A DNA stretch of 41,183 nucleotides from an uncultured Flavobacteriales bacterium (GCA_949372805.1 CASIBH010000019.1:1-41183); one strand, 5' to 3'; numbered from the stretch's first letter, positions 27,902 through 37,184 are shown. The notes: generated by a model not told the origin, from the letters alone. Numbers and translations: made by a program.

Positions 27902-29116
27902 TTATCTTAGTTTTAGAGTTACAATTGTTATCACAGCTAAAAGAATTCCTACAATCCAAAACCTTGTAACAATTTTACTTTCATGAATGCCTAATAGTTG
28001 GTAGTGATGATGAAGGGGAGCCATTTTAAAAACCCGCTTTCCTATTCCAAATTTTTTCTTTGTATATTTAAAGTAACCGACTTGAAGAATTACTGATAAA
28101 TTTTCAATTAAGAATACTCCACAAAGAATTGGAATCAATAGTTCTTTTCTTACTAAAATTGCTACAACAGCAATTATTCCTCCTAAAGCTAAACTACCTG
28201 TATCACCCATAAAAACTTGTGCAGGATAAGAGTTATACCATAAAAACCCAATACAAGAACCAACAAATGCAGACATGTAAATTACTAGCTCACCAGAATA
28301 TGGTATATACATTATATTTAAATAATCTGCAGCTATTATATTTCCGGAGACATAACAAAAAACAGCTAATGTTATTCCTATAATTGCTGAAACTCCCGTA
28401 GCTAAACCATCGAGCCCATCAGTCATATTTGCTCCATTTGAAACAGCGGTAATTACTAAAACTACAACTAGTACGAATAAAATCCAAGCATATTTACTCA
28501 TACCATCTCCCATCCAAGATGTTAATTTTTGATAATCAAACTCATTATTTTTTAAAAATGGGATTGTAGTTTTAGAAGATTTCTGAGCTACTTCTATAAA
28601 TTCATAATTTTGCTGACCATTTGAACTAACAAGTTTTTCTTTAACAACTATTTGATTATTGAACACCATTACTAGAGCAACAATTAAACCAATACCAACC
28701 TGCCCTAAAATTTTAAATTTTCCAGCTAAACCTGCTTTATCTTTTTTAAAGACTTTAATATAATCATCAACAAAACCAATTATCCCTAACCAAACAGTTG
28801 AAAAAATCATAATTAGAATATAAATATTATCTAGTCTAGCAAATAAAATTGTTGGAATCAAAATCGCTGATAAAATGATGAGTCCACCCATAGTTGGAGT
28901 GCCTTTTTTATTTTCTTCTCCATCTAAGCCTAGCTTTCTAACATCTTCACCTATCTGCATCTTTTTTATAAATCTTATAATCTTTCCTCCAAAAACAAGA
29001 GAAACTAACAATGATGTCATTATTGCAAGTGCTGACCTAAAAGAAATATATTGAAATACACCTGCACCAGGTAAATTATAATTGTTTTCTAAGAATTCAA
29101 ATATGTAGTAAATCAT
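27902..29116 (-). CDS. mraY: Phospho-MurNAc-pentapeptide transferase MraY
   Basis: This 404-residue integral membrane enzyme makes lipid I from UDP-MurNAc-pentapeptide and undecaprenyl phosphate. Motifs are [35 protein letters not shown] (aspartate pair), [12 protein letters not shown], and [11 protein letters not shown] with the end [12 protein letters not shown] loop of about 60 residues around 155-215 (with [14 protein letters not shown]) makes it longer than E. coli MraY; longer forms are usual in Bacteroidetes. It lies 4 bases after murE and abuts murD. Confidence 0.97.
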   Translation of the reverse strand: MIYYIFEFLENNYNLPGAGVFQYISFRSALAIMTSLLVSLVFGGKIIRFIKKMQIGEDVRKLGLDGEENKKGTPTMGGLIILSAILIPTILFARLDNIYILIMIFSTVWLGIIGFVDDYIKVFKKDKAGLAGKFKILGQVGIGLIVALVMVFNNQIVVKEKLVSSNGQQNYEFIEVAQKSSKTTIPFLKNNEFDYQKLTSWMGDGMSKYAWILFVLVVVLVITAVSNGANMTDGLDGLATGVSAIIGITLAVFCYVSGNIIAADYLNIMYIPYSGELVIYMSAFVGSCIGFLWYNSYPAQVFMGDTGSLALGGIIAVVAILVRKELLIPILCGVFLIENLSVILQVGYFKYTKKKFGIGKRVFKMAPLHHHYQLLGIHESKIVTRFWIVGILLAVITIVTLKLR

Positions 29117-29120
29117 TTCT

Positions 29121-30575
29121 TTAATTTTTTATATTATTAAATATCTCCTCCTTATCATCAAAAAGTATTTTAACACCATTTTCATCTTGATACTTTTCAT
29201 GTCCCTTTCCTGAAATCAATATGACATCATTTTTTTTTGCTAAAGCAAAAGCTGTTTTTATTGCAGAACTTCTATCGTCTATAACTAAAATTTTTTCATT
29301 TTCTCTTTCTTCTAAGCCTTCAAGCATATCAGAAACTATTTGCTCTTGTTTTTCATTTCTAGGATTATCTTTTGTAACAATAACTTTAGAACTATACAGA
29401 CAAGCTTGCATAGTCATTTTAGCTCTCTTAGAACGATCTCTATCGCCTCCACATCCAAAAACAGTAATTATTGATTGAGACTTAGAGGAAATATTTTTAA
29501 TTGTTTTCAAAACATTAGACATTGCATCATCAGTGTGTGCATAATCAAGAATAACAAAAACTTCTTTTTGCGATTTAAAAACTTCAAACCTTCCTTCTGC
29601 TGGTCTTAAAAGGGTGAGTGATGTAATAATTTTATCATCTGTAATACCAAACAAATGCGCTGTAGCAAAAGAAGCTAAAATGTTATAGGCATTAAATTGA
29701 CCAATTAATTTAACCCAAAATTGAATACTATCAATTTCAAGTAACATTCCATCAAAATGATTTTCTATAACTCTGCATTTAAAATCTGAATTTGACTTTA
29801 AAGAATATGAAAATTTTTTTGCATTAGTATTTTGAAGCATTATTAAACCATTCTTATCATCTTTATTTGAAATAGCAAAAGCTTTTGAAGATAAATTAGA
29901 AAAGAATTGTTGTTTAGCATCAATATAATTTTTGAATGTCAAATGATAATCTAAATGATCATGAGTAATATTTGAAAAAACACCTGCATCAAACTCAAGA
30001 AATGAAATTCTCTTTTGAACAACAGCATGAGAACTAACCTCCATAAAACAAAAGGAGCATTGCTCTGTAACCATTTGAGATAAAAGATTATTTATTTGAA
30101 GAGGGTTTGGGGTAGTATGAGTACTATCTATAGTCAAATCACCAATTTTATTCTCAATTGTAGAAATAACACCTACTTTAAAGCCACATCGAGTGAATAT
30201 TTGATAAAGAAGATTAACGATTGTTGTCTTTCCATTTGTACCAGTAATTCCAACTAATTTAATCTTTGAAGAAGGGTTATCATAAAGGTTACTTGAGATA
30301 ATAGACAAAGTATGGCTTGTGTCTTTTACAGTAATATAAGTAACTGAATTAATTAAATTGTCTGGTTGATTCTCACATATAATTACTGAAGCACCATGAT
30401 CAATTGCTTGCTGTATAAAATCATGACCATTACTAGAGACCCCTTTAATAGCAATAAACAAATCATTGGTTTTGACTTTTCGTGAATCAAAACATATATT
30501 GGTAATTAATCTTTCTTGTTGACCTAAACACAAAACAACATTGACTTTCTTAATTAATTTAGATAAACTTATCAT
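29121..30575 (-). CDS. murE: UDP-MurNAc-tripeptide ligase MurE (meso-diaminopimelate type)
   Basis: This 484-residue ligase adds the third amino acid of the stem peptide. It has [17 protein letters not shown] at the N-terminus, the ATPase motif [16 protein letters not shown], the substrate segment [22 protein letters not shown], and [13 protein letters not shown] at residues 403-406 (VTKDNPRNE) is the motif that selects meso-diaminopimelate over lysine, so the peptidoglycan is expected to be of the mDAP type. Its start overlaps the ftsI stop by 4 bases (ATGA). Confidence 0.97.
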   Translation of the reverse strand: MISLSKLIKKVNVVLCLGQQERLITNICFDSRKVKTNDLFIAIKGVSSNGHDFIQQAIDHGASVIICENQPDNLINSVTYITVKDTSHTLSIISSNLYDNPSSKIKLVGITGTNGKTTIVNLLYQIFTRCGFKVGVISTIENKIGDLTIDSTHTTPNPLQINNLLSQMVTEQCSFCFMEVSSHAVVQKRISFLEFDAGVFSNITHDHLDYHLTFKNYIDAKQQFFSNLSSKAFAISNKDDKNGLIMLQNTNAKKFSYSLKSNSDFKCRVIENHFDGMLLEIDSIQFWVKLIGQFNAYNILASFATAHLFGITDDKIITSLTLLRPAEGRFEVFKSQKEVFVILDYAHTDDAMSNVLKTIKNISSKSQSIITVFGCGGDRDRSKRAKMTMQACLYSSKVIVTKDNPRNEKQEQIVSDMLEGLEERENEKILVIDDRSSAIKTAFALAKKNDVILISGKGHEKYQDENGVKILFDDKEEIFNNIKN

Positions 30576-32671
30576 GAGGCAATTAAATTTATTTTCATAC
30601 CTAAATCAAATTCTTTACCCTTTTCAAGTGATTGATATTTAATTTTACCTTTACCTTTAAAAGTAACTTGTAAACCTGCATTTTCAAGAAGAAATACTGC
30701 ATCTGAAATAATCATTCCATATAAACTAGGAATTTTATTTCTATCCAAATCATTATTAATATTTCTTAATCTTAAATTGATTTGATTATTTTTTTTGTCT
30801 GCTACTGACCATTGTGATTGCTGAGCATTAAAAGGAATATTTAATTTTTCTAAAACATTATGTAAATCATTACTAAAGCCATTACTAACAAATGGTAGAC
30901 TTTCTTTTTCTATTTCATTATCAATAGATTGATGTAAAGAAATATCTGAAGCAAATACTTTATCAGATATTTCTTTGAATATAGGCGCAGCTACATCGCC
31001 GCCATAAAAACCATTCTTTTTTGGATTATTTACAAGTACAATACAAGAATATTTTGGTTTGTCAGCAGGAAAAAAACCAATAAATGATGCTTGATACTTT
31101 TTGATATTTTCCTCACCATTTTCAGTATTAATTTCACTTAATCCATAATCTAACAATGTCGTACTTGTCTTACCTGCTATTTTATAGTTTGTGTTTTTTA
31201 TTGATTTTGCTGTTCCTTGATCAACAACTTTAATAAGAAAGGGCAAAATCTTATCAATTGAAGATTTTGAGCAAATTGCTGGGTTGATAATCTCAATATT
31301 ATTTTTAGAAATAACCCTTCCTCCATTCGTGACTGATGTTGTAAAAAGAGGCTTGACCATTACTCCTTGATTTGCAATTGCATTATAAAATGTAAGCATG
31401 TGCAAAGGAGTTAATCTCAAGGAATACCCAATAGACATCCAAGGAAGAGTAACACTATTCCACTGCTTAGTACCTGGCTTTTTTATAAGTAAACTATTTG
31501 GATATGGCAATTCAATATCAAGAGGGGTGCATAAACCCATTTTATATATTCTATCAATAAATAACTGAGGTTCATCTTTATAATACTTATTTACAACTTT
31601 AGAAATTGCGACATTGGAAGATTTAACAAAAGCCTGACCCAAGGTAATTTTACCATAGCCTCCTTTTTTTGAATCTCGCATTATTTTGTCAGAAAACTTA
31701 TGTGTTCCATCTTCAGTATCTATGGAATCAGTTAACTGGAAAAATGAATCCTCCAATCCAGCTAAAATAGATGCTAACTTAAATGTTGAGCCAGGTTCTG
31801 AGTGTTTGGCAATTGCATGGTTATAGTTTTCATCAAAAGACCCATCCTTATTTTTCTTTAAATTTGAAACAACCTTTAAATGACCAGTTTGCACCTCCAT
31901 TAATATTACTGTACCCCAATCAGCATCATGCTTCACAAGGGCACTACTTAAAGCTTGATGTGCCACATCTTGCATGTCAATATTAATTGTAGAAACGATA
32001 TCACATCCTATTTGAGGACTAAGGTTTAGGTCTGAATCTTCATCTCTGTAAAGATTCTTTCCAATTTTTTGTTTTAGCTGTAAACCATCTAATCCAGATA
32101 ACGTTTTATTGTAAGCTCTTTCCAGCCCTATGGGATTAGAATTTCGAAGAAGACCAATAGTTCTTTTTGCTAAGATGCCAAATGGATTTTCACGGTTTGC
32201 TCTTTTTTCAGCAATTAAGCCACCTTTGTTTTTGTCTAACTTCAGAATAGGCAAACCCTTTAGTTCCTTTAATTGATTATAAGTAACCTTATTTTTTAAT
32301 TTCAAATATTTACTATTTCTATTTGATTTAAGAAATTTAAGATATTCATTTGAACTTTTATCTTTAAACAAATTAGAAAGACCAAAAGCAAGTGAAGATG
32401 ACTCTTTTACAAAAATTTTATCTTCAATTACACTAAGATCTAAATAAACATTATAAAGAGGCATTGAGATAGCCAACAAAGATCCATTATCAGAAAAAAT
32501 ATTACCCCTAGCAGCTGAAAGAGGCACAAAGCTTGGAGTATTTATCTTGCTTATTTGAGGCTGTAAAGTTTGAATAAATAAAATCTTCATAACAATAACA
32601 ACAGCCAAACCACACATGACTAGATATAAAAATATAGCTCTTATATTTGTTTTTTTAATTTTATTACTCAT
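30572..32671 (-). CDS. ftsI: Septal penicillin-binding protein (FtsI/PBP3) with a C-terminal PASTA domain
   Basis: This 699-residue transpeptidase has one N-terminal membrane helix (about 12-32), a PBP dimerisation domain, a catalytic domain and a PASTA domain at about 640-699 (IPSLYGMIISDAVFLLENAGLQV split across it). Catalytic motifs are STFK with Ser295 and Lys298, SSN at 351-353, and, where KTG is expected, Lys501-Thr502-Ser503 (AGKTSTTL). The Gly to Ser change is seen directly as codon AGT at 31163-31165. The rest of the protein is intact and in its normal operon place, so it is unlikely to be decayed. It overlaps ftsL by 8 bases and murE by 4. Confidence 0.95.
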   Translation of the reverse strand: MSNKIKKTNIRAIFLYLVMCGLAVVIVMKILFIQTLQPQISKINTPSFVPLSAARGNIFSDNGSLLAISMPLYNVYLDLSVIEDKIFVKESSSLAFGLSNLFKDKSSNEYLKFLKSNRNSKYLKLKNKVTYNQLKELKGLPILKLDKNKGGLIAEKRANRENPFGILAKRTIGLLRNSNPIGLERAYNKTLSGLDGLQLKQKIGKNLYRDEDSDLNLSPQIGCDIVSTINIDMQDVAHQALSSALVKHDADWGTVILMEVQTGHLKVVSNLKKNKDGSFDENYNHAIAKHSEPGSTFKLASILAGLEDSFFQLTDSIDTEDGTHKFSDKIMRDSKKGGYGKITLGQAFVKSSNVAISKVVNKYYKDEPQLFIDRIYKMGLCTPLDIELPYPNSLLIKKPGTKQWNSVTLPWMSIGYSLRLTPLHMLTFYNAIANQGVMVKPLFTTSVTNGGRVISKNNIEIINPAICSKSSIDKILPFLIKVVDQGTAKSIKNTNYKIAGKTSTTLLDYGLSEINTENGEENIKKYQASFIGFFPADKPKYSCIVLVNNPKKNGFYGGDVAAPIFKEISDKVFASDISLHQSIDNEIEKESLPFVSNGFSNDLHNVLEKLNIPFNAQQSQWSVADKKNNQINLRLRNINNDLDRNKIPSLYGMIISDAVFLLENAGLQVTFKGKGKIKYQSLEKGKEFDLGMKINLIAS

Positions 32672-32981
32672 GAAAATCGATTATTCTTGGTGGATTATTT
32701 GAAGAATTAAGCCCTTGAGCCTTTACAAGACCTTCAATTTCTGATCTTTTATAAACTTTCATAAGTTCGGATTTGGTATTTACATATGTCAATCTTAAGC
32801 TAGTAATTTGTCTTTCAAGTTTAAGAGATTCTTTAAGCAAAGACTCTGCATTAAAAGAAAGTCTAATATTTAAAAGCAGAAGTAGTATAATCAAAAAGAG
32901 AAAAGGAAAATAATTCTGACTTTCCTTTTTTGAGAAAAAATCACCCTTTAGCACTGATAAAATTGATCTATTTTTTGACAT
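32664..32981 (-). CDS. ftsL: FtsL-like cell division protein
   Basis: This 105-residue protein has a cytoplasmic N-terminus, a membrane helix (about residues 25-43, FPFLFLIILLLLLNIRL) and a periplasmic coiled coil (SLLKESLKLERQITSLRLTYVNTKSELMKVY split by heptads), the FtsL/FtsB-type layout. It matches the Bacteroidetes FtsL-like group, helped by its place between rsmH and ftsI. I use ATG at 32981 (MSKNRSIL); the frame extends to a TTG at 32999, deeper into rsmH. It overlaps rsmH by 14 bases and ftsI by 8. Confidence 0.88.
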   Translation of the reverse strand: MSKNRSILSVLKGDFFSKKESQNYFPFLFLIILLLLLNIRLSFNAESLLKESLKLERQITSLRLTYVNTKSELMKVYKRSEIEGLVKAQGLNSSNNPPRIIDFHE

Positions 32982-33888
32982 AAGCAATTTTTTCTGCAAC
33001 TCTCATTTTTGCGCTGGTAGCTCGATTATTGAATGTGCACTCATCCGAGCTTGGAACAATAACATTTTTATTTATTTGATTAAACACTTTGGATATATTA
33101 CCAAAGAAATCTTTCTCAACAACACCATCTGTATTACCTTTCTTAAAAAGATTCTTCACTATTTTATCCTCAAGAGAATGATAAGATATAACAACAATTC
33201 TACCACCTGGGTTCAATAATTTAGTTGCAGAATTTAACATATCCTTTAAAGCATTGATTTCATCATTAACTTCAATTCGGATTGCTTGAAAAACTCTAGC
33301 AAGAAATTGATTTCTTTTTTTTACTGGAGACAAATTTTCTGCAATAAGAATCAATTCAGTTGTAGTTAAAATATTTTGTTCTTTTCTAGCATTTACAATT
33401 TGCTTAGCTAGTTTTCTAGATTGAGTAATATCCCCATAGATATAGAACATATTAGCCAATTGCTCTTCAGAATAGTTATTAATAATTTCTTTTGCATTTA
33501 GATTAGAATCAATATTCATTCTCATATCTAACTCACTATCGAACCTCAAAGAAAAACCTCTTGCAGCAGTATCAAACTGATGAGAAGACACCCCTAGATC
33601 CGCTATGACACCATCAATTTTCTCAATACCTTCTAACTTTAAGAAGTTTTTTAAAAATCTAAAATTAGCTTTGATCAATTTAAAATTACTTGACTCTATA
33701 TTATTTGCTGTTGCATCATGATCTTGGTCAAAAGAATATAGTCTGCCATTTTTTAAAAATTTTAAAATTTCTTTAGAATGACCACCACCACCAAAGGTCA
33801 CATCAACATACACACCATCGGGTTTTAAATTTAAACCCTCTATACTTTCTTTAAGTAAAACTGGACTATGGTATGTCATTGGCGACAT
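32968..33888 (-). CDS. rsmH: 16S rRNA (cytosine1402-N4)-methyltransferase RsmH (MraW)
   Basis: This 306-residue SAM-dependent enzyme methylates N4 of C1402 in 16S rRNA. It has HSPVLLKESIEGL, the SAM motif VDVTFGGGGHSKEIL, the DLGVSSHQFDTAARGFSLRFD block, ARVFQAIRIEVNDEI, and GGRIVVISYHSLEDKIVKN near the end. Two starts are possible, ATG at 33888 or at 33879 (MTYHSP); the second fits the usual family start better, though both give the same core. It overlaps mraZ. Confidence 0.97.
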   Translation of the reverse strand: MSPMTYHSPVLLKESIEGLNLKPDGVYVDVTFGGGGHSKEILKFLKNGRLYSFDQDHDATANNIESSNFKLIKANFRFLKNFLKLEGIEKIDGVIADLGVSSHQFDTAARGFSLRFDSELDMRMNIDSNLNAKEIINNYSEEQLANMFYIYGDITQSRKLAKQIVNARKEQNILTTTELILIAENLSPVKKRNQFLARVFQAIRIEVNDEINALKDMLNSATKLLNPGGRIVVISYHSLEDKIVKNLFKKGNTDGVVEKDFFGNISKVFNQINKNVIVPSSDECTFNNRATSAKMRVAEKIAYVKK

Positions 33889-34333
33889 TATTACCCATAA
33901 CCTCTTCAGTTAATGAACCAAAATCTTTTAATGAATTAGCAACAGACTCTTCATATTGTTCTTTATCCCAAACTTCAATAATATTTACTGAGGAAGACAA
34001 AACAATCTCCTTATCTAAGGATGCAAAAGCAATCAAATCTTTAGGAATTAATAATCTAGAAACACTATCAATATTTATAATTTTAAGACCAGACATATAA
34101 GATCGTATAAAATCATTATTCTTTTTTACAAATCGATTTAACTTATTAACCTCAGAAATAATTTTATTCCATTCCGACATAGGATGTATCTCTAAACACT
34201 TATTAAAGACACTTCGCTTAACTACAAAGCCATCATTTACAAAAGGTGTCATTTGTTTTTTTAAAGCAGACGGAAGCATAACTCTTCCCTTTGCATCTAC
34301 CTTACATTCATATGTTCCAAGAATATTGATCAC
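33866..34333 (-). CDS. mraZ: Transcriptional regulator MraZ
   Basis: This 155-residue protein has two SpoVT/AbrB-like MraZ domains: GTYECKVDAKGRVMLPSALKKQ at the N-terminus and IINIDSVSRLLIPKDLIAFA in the second half, each with the DxxGR/DSxSR-type turn. MraZ forms ring-shaped oligomers and represses its own dcw operon. The start is GTG at 34333; an upstream ATG reads into a stop after four codons. Three TGGG-type repeats at 10-base period lie 33-58 bases upstream, which fits autoregulation. Confidence 0.96.
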   Translation of the reverse strand: MINILGTYECKVDAKGRVMLPSALKKQMTPFVNDGFVVKRSVFNKCLEIHPMSEWNKIISEVNKLNRFVKKNNDFIRSYMSGLKIINIDSVSRLLIPKDLIAFASLDKEIVLSSSVNIIEVWDKEQYEESVANSLKDFGSLTEEVMGNNVANDIP

Positions 34334-34350
34334 TCTATTGATTTTTCATG

Positions 34351-34358
34351 TAAATATA
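34351..34358 (-). promoter_or_regulatory. Candidate -7 box of the dcw operon promoter
   Basis: TATATTTA on the minus strand matches TAnnTTTG except at the last base. It lies 17 bases before the mraZ GTG and just downstream of the MraZ-type repeats, so repressor and polymerase would compete for the same face of the DNA. Confidence 0.4.
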
Positions 34359-34366
34359 CAAAATAA

Positions 34367-34391
34367 CCCCACTTTTTCCCACTAACACCCA
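34367..34391 (-). promoter_or_regulatory. MraZ operator: three TGGGN repeats at 10-base spacing
   Basis: On the minus strand the sequence reads TGGGT, 5 bases, TGGGA, 5 bases, TGGGG (34391-34387, 34381-34377, 34371-34367). This is the exact TGGGN-N5 direct-repeat pattern known for the E. coli MraZ site. It lies directly upstream of mraZ, so dcw autoregulation is expected. The divergent hydrolase gene begins 102 bases away and could be affected too. Confidence 0.85.
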
Positions 34392-34466
34392 CTTTGTTGA
34401 TAACTTTTAACATTAAATAAAATGCGTATTGACGTTACTTTGAAAGTGATTTAATAATAATTTTTG

Positions 34467-34474
34467 TTAATTTG
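34467..34474 (+). promoter_or_regulatory. Weak -7 box for the hydrolase-engB unit
   Basis: TTAATTTG matches TAnnTTTG in all but one position and lies 18 bases before the hydrolase ATG. A TTG (34440-34442) lies 24 bases upstream of it, slightly beyond the usual 17-23. Confidence 0.3.
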
Positions 34475-34492
34475 TAAATAATAAAAACATCT

Positions 34493-35242
34493 ATGGTTAA
34501 GTCAAGTGGAGATTTTACATACTTAGAAGAAGGATCTGGAAAACCTATCATACTACTTCATGGCCTTATGGGCGGTGTAGAGAATTTTGGCGAGATGGTT
34601 GACTTTATCTCCAATGACTATAAAGTTTACGGCTTAGATTTAAAGCTGTTTGAAACACCAATTCTAAAATGTTCTGTAAAAAACAAAGCAAACTATCTTC
34701 ACAAATTTATGAATCACATAGGAGTTGAAAAAGCTACTTTAATTGGAAACTCAATGGGAGGTCATATCGGTTTAATATTTATGAAACTTTTTCCAGAAAA
34801 AGTAGAATCATTAATCCTTACAGGTAGCTCTGGACTGTATGAAAGTGCAATGGGAGATACTTTTCCACGAAGAGGAGATTATGATTACATAAAAAGAAAA
34901 ACCGAAGAAGTTTTCTATTGCCCAGAAGTTGCTACAAAAGAATTAGTCGATAGAGTTTTTGACATTGCAAATAAAAGAGAATCAATTATTAGACTTCTGG
35001 CATTTGCAAAATCTGCTATTAGACACAATATGGCAAAAGATCTTCCCCTTTTCAATGTTCCAACTTGTTTAATATGGGGGAAGTTTGATAAAGTAACTCC
35101 TCCACATGTAGCTGAAGAATTTAATAAACTACTTCCTGATTCGACATTATATTGGGTTGATAAATGTGGACACGCACCCATGTGGGAACACCCCAAAGAA
35201 TTTAGTAAACACGTACTTACTTTTCTAAAAGATAGATTCTAA
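34493..35242 (+). CDS. Alpha/beta-fold hydrolase
   Basis: This 249-residue cytoplasmic protein has the alpha/beta-hydrolase plan: oxyanion segment GKPIILLHGLMGG near residue 16, nucleophile elbow GNSMGG with Ser87, an acid in the strand segment LIWGKFDKVTPP (Asp about 203), and the catalytic histidine in VDKCGHAPMWEHP. The substrate cannot be predicted; family members include esterases and C-C bond hydrolases. It lies divergent from mraZ and 4 bases before engB, so the two are probably co-transcribed. I recall a hydrolase at this place in other Flavobacteriia, but its role there is not known to me. Confidence 0.85.
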   Translation: MVKSSGDFTYLEEGSGKPIILLHGLMGGVENFGEMVDFISNDYKVYGLDLKLFETPILKCSVKNKANYLHKFMNHIGVEKATLIGNSMGGHIGLIFMKLFPEKVESLILTGSSGLYESAMGDTFPRRGDYDYIKRKTEEVFYCPEVATKELVDRVFDIANKRESIIRLLAFAKSAIRHNMAKDLPLFNVPTCLIWGKFDKVTPPHVAEEFNKLLPDSTLYWVDKCGHAPMWEHPKEFSKHVLTFLKDRF

Positions 35243-35246
35243 ATAA

Positions 35247-35846
35247 ATGATGATTAAAAAAGCAGAATTTGTAATTAGTAATACTGATTACCGATTATGT
35301 CCAAAAGAAAATTTACCAGAATACGCTTTTATTGGACGATCAAATGTTGGAAAATCATCATTAATTAATGCGTTAGTTAACAATAAGAAACTTGCAAAAA
35401 CATCCAGCACACCTGGAAAAACTCAACTCATAAATCATTTCATAATTAATGACCAGTGGTTTCTTGTAGACCTACCGGGATATGGTTATGCCAAAACCTC
35501 CAAAACACAAAGAGCATTATTTCATGAAATGATAAGCAACTATCTGCTAAACAGAAGTTCCTTAGTAGCACTGTTTGTTTTAATAGATTCACGACATAAA
35601 CTACAAAATATTGATAATGAATTTATGATATTTCTAGCTGAAAGTCAAATTCCATTTGTAATTGTTTTTACAAAAACTGATAAACTAGGAAAAAATATTC
35701 TTAAAAAAAATACTGATAATTTCAGAAAAGAGATGTTAAAAAGTTGGGAAGAAATCCCAAAAATATTCCTAACTTCTTCCGAAACTAAAGAAGGTGTTAT
35801 AGAAATTACAAAATATATTACCAAACTCAACTTAAATCTTAAGTAA
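35247..35846 (+). CDS. engB: Ribosome biogenesis GTPase EngB (YihA/YsxC)
   Basis: This 199-residue GTPase acts in assembly of the large ribosomal subunit. It has G1 GRSNVGKSS (30-38), the G2 threonine in [15 protein letters not shown]3 [12 protein letters not shown], and G4 TKTDK. Length is normal. Two adjacent ATG codons begin the frame. Its TAA (35844-35846) directly abuts the reversed TAA of gldC, so the convergent genes share no gap and no terminator hairpin with a T-run is visible. Confidence 0.96.
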   Translation: MMIKKAEFVISNTDYRLCPKENLPEYAFIGRSNVGKSSLINALVNNKKLAKTSSTPGKTQLINHFIINDQWFLVDLPGYGYAKTSKTQRALFHEMISNYLLNRSSLVALFVLIDSRHKLQNIDNEFMIFLAESQIPFVIVFTKTDKLGKNILKKNTDNFRKEMLKSWEEIPKIFLTSSETKEGVIEITKYITKLNLNLK

Positions 35847-36167
35847 TTAAAGGATTTTTGTCTCCTTTGCAAAGAAACCACAATAATCTCTTAAAGCTTC
35901 TGCCAACTTACTTTGACCAGTAGATTTTTCAAGAGATGTTGCCATACTCATCATATTTTGATGGTAAAGAATAAACATATCATTTACTGGCATATCTTTT
36001 GTCCAGATATCTACTCTTAAAGTTTCTTTTTTCGTCGCATCCCATGCTGCTACCATTAAAGCCTTTAAGTTAATATCACCTCCTTCCTCGTTATCAGAAA
36101 TCATATTAATATTTAACGGCAAATTATTTTCATCAAGTTCAACTTCAAATTTTAAAATCTGTTTCAT
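35847..36167 (-). CDS. gldC: Gliding motility protein GldC
   Basis: This 106-residue cytoplasmic protein matches GldC through ILKFEVELDENNLPLNI, the middle block LKALMVAAWDATKKETLRVDIWTKDMPVNDM and the end ALRDYCGFFAKE. GldC improves gliding in Flavobacterium johnsoniae but its biochemistry is unclear; it has no signal peptide. It forms a two-gene unit with gldB, whose stop overlaps its start by 4 bases (ATGA). Confidence 0.92.
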   Translation of the reverse strand: MKQILKFEVELDENNLPLNINMISDNEEGGDINLKALMVAAWDATKKETLRVDIWTKDMPVNDMFILYHQNMMSMATSLEKSTGQSKLAEALRDYCGFFAKETKIL

Positions 36168-37144
36168 TTTTTCGGCTTGTATTTAGACTGTGTTAAAATA
36201 TTATTATAATCAGTGTTTTGCATCAATTGTGCAAAAGAAATATTTTTATTATTTTTCATATAGCTCTCAATAATATTACCACCAATAAAATAGGCAATTC
36301 TTCCTGGAGAGTTCTTAGGCATGCCTTTAGAAAAAGGAGAATAATCCAAATATGACCTGTAATCATTCTCTTTTGAAGAGAAAAGTAAATTATTTTCTAT
36401 AAAATAAGACCAAATTAAAAATTCATTTTCCTTACACCAAATTAATTGATTATTACTAAATCGTAGTTTAGTTGATTTATTAAATTTTGGCAATATTTTA
36501 TTTAAAAAAAACATAATCTTTCCTTTATAAATAATTTTTGCTAAAAATATACTTTCTCTATCATATAATTCAAAATCTCTATTAAATAAAGATTCAAAAA
36601 TGTTAGGGATCATAAATTTCGTTTGTTTTTGAAACTTCAAGTATTCTGGATTTCCAAGTCTATCATAAAAAACACTATTTTCTCCCAAATAAAAATCTAA
36701 ACCAATTGCAACTATAGAATCATAGGAAATTACCCCATAATTAAAACCACTAAACATTGTTATAAAATGGGGTGTTTGTTTTTCTGGAAGCAAATTGTTG
36801 TAATTGATTATTGCACTACTAAGCTGGTTTTCATAAATAGAAAAATCAGCGAAATTTTTACTAATTGAATCATAAACTTCGCGCATATCCGGATGATCAA
36901 CAAAATCAAGCACACTATTTCTAAATGTACTGTCGTCAGAATTGGTAAACAGAAGATTATTAAAATAATCTCCAAACACTCCTAATTTTTTATCCCAAAT
37001 ATCTTTTTTTTCAGTGAAATTATCTGCTTTAGAGCTAAAAAGAGAGTTTTCGAACCTATATACAGTCAAATTATTCTTGTCTTCTAAATTAGCACTACAA
37101 CCAATTAACAACAGAAAAAAAAATAAAGGAAAAATATAATTCAT
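36164..37144 (-). CDS. gldB: Gliding motility lipoprotein GldB
   Basis: This 326-residue lipoprotein has the signal MNYIFPLFFFLLLIGC with lipobox LIGC and Cys16. ATG at 37144 is chosen because the frame's earlier GTG (37165) would add seven residues before the signal and would lie upstream of the promoter box found here. Blocks such as YGVISYDSIVAIGLDFYLG, FMIPNIFESLFNRDF and FIGGNIIESYM (with G-R-I-A-Y before it) fit GldB, which is required for gliding and type IX-dependent functions and has some likeness to metal-dependent peptidase-like folds in later family descriptions. It is followed by gldC. Confidence 0.88.
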   Translation of the reverse strand: MNYIFPLFFFLLLIGCSANLEDKNNLTVYRFENSLFSSKADNFTEKKDIWDKKLGVFGDYFNNLLFTNSDDSTFRNSVLDFVDHPDMREVYDSISKNFADFSIYENQLSSAIINYNNLLPEKQTPHFITMFSGFNYGVISYDSIVAIGLDFYLGENSVFYDRLGNPEYLKFQKQTKFMIPNIFESLFNRDFELYDRESIFLAKIIYKGKIMFFLNKILPKFNKSTKLRFSNNQLIWCKENEFLIWSYFIENNLLFSSKENDYRSYLDYSPFSKGMPKNSPGRIAYFIGGNIIESYMKNNKNISFAQLMQNTDYNNILTQSKYKPKK

Positions 37145-37174
37145 TGCCACAAATGTAAGAAACACTTACCTTTG
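37144..37174 (+). promoter_or_regulatory. nadE promoter (TTG-N20-TACCTTTG)
   Basis: TTG (37144-37146), 20 bases, then TACCTTTG (37167-37174) match the consensus in sequence and spacing. The nadE ATG is only 10 bases further, giving a leader of about 5-7 bases. Its -33 half overlaps the gldB start codon. Confidence 0.65.
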
Positions 37175-37180
37175 CAACAA
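37150..37180 (-). promoter_or_regulatory. gldB promoter (TTG-N20-TACATTTG)
   Basis: On the minus strand TTG (37180-37178), 20 bases, then TACATTTG (37157-37150) fit both halves of the Bacteroidota vegetative consensus. The -7 box ends 5 bases before the gldB ATG, so the mRNA should have almost no leader. The element interlocks with the nadE promoter on the other strand. Confidence 0.65.
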
Positions 37181-37184
37181 GATT

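Noticed and set aside
31163-31171. Reading the KTS motif as a sign that ftsI is a pseudogene
   Set aside because: The frame is intact over 699 codons, the other two active-site motifs are perfect, and it is the only septal PBP in the dcw cluster.
35849-35868. AAAGGA / TCCTTT hairpin just after the engB stop
   Set aside because: The stem is short, the loop is 8 bases, no T-run follows, and it lies in gldC coding sequence; not supported as a terminator.
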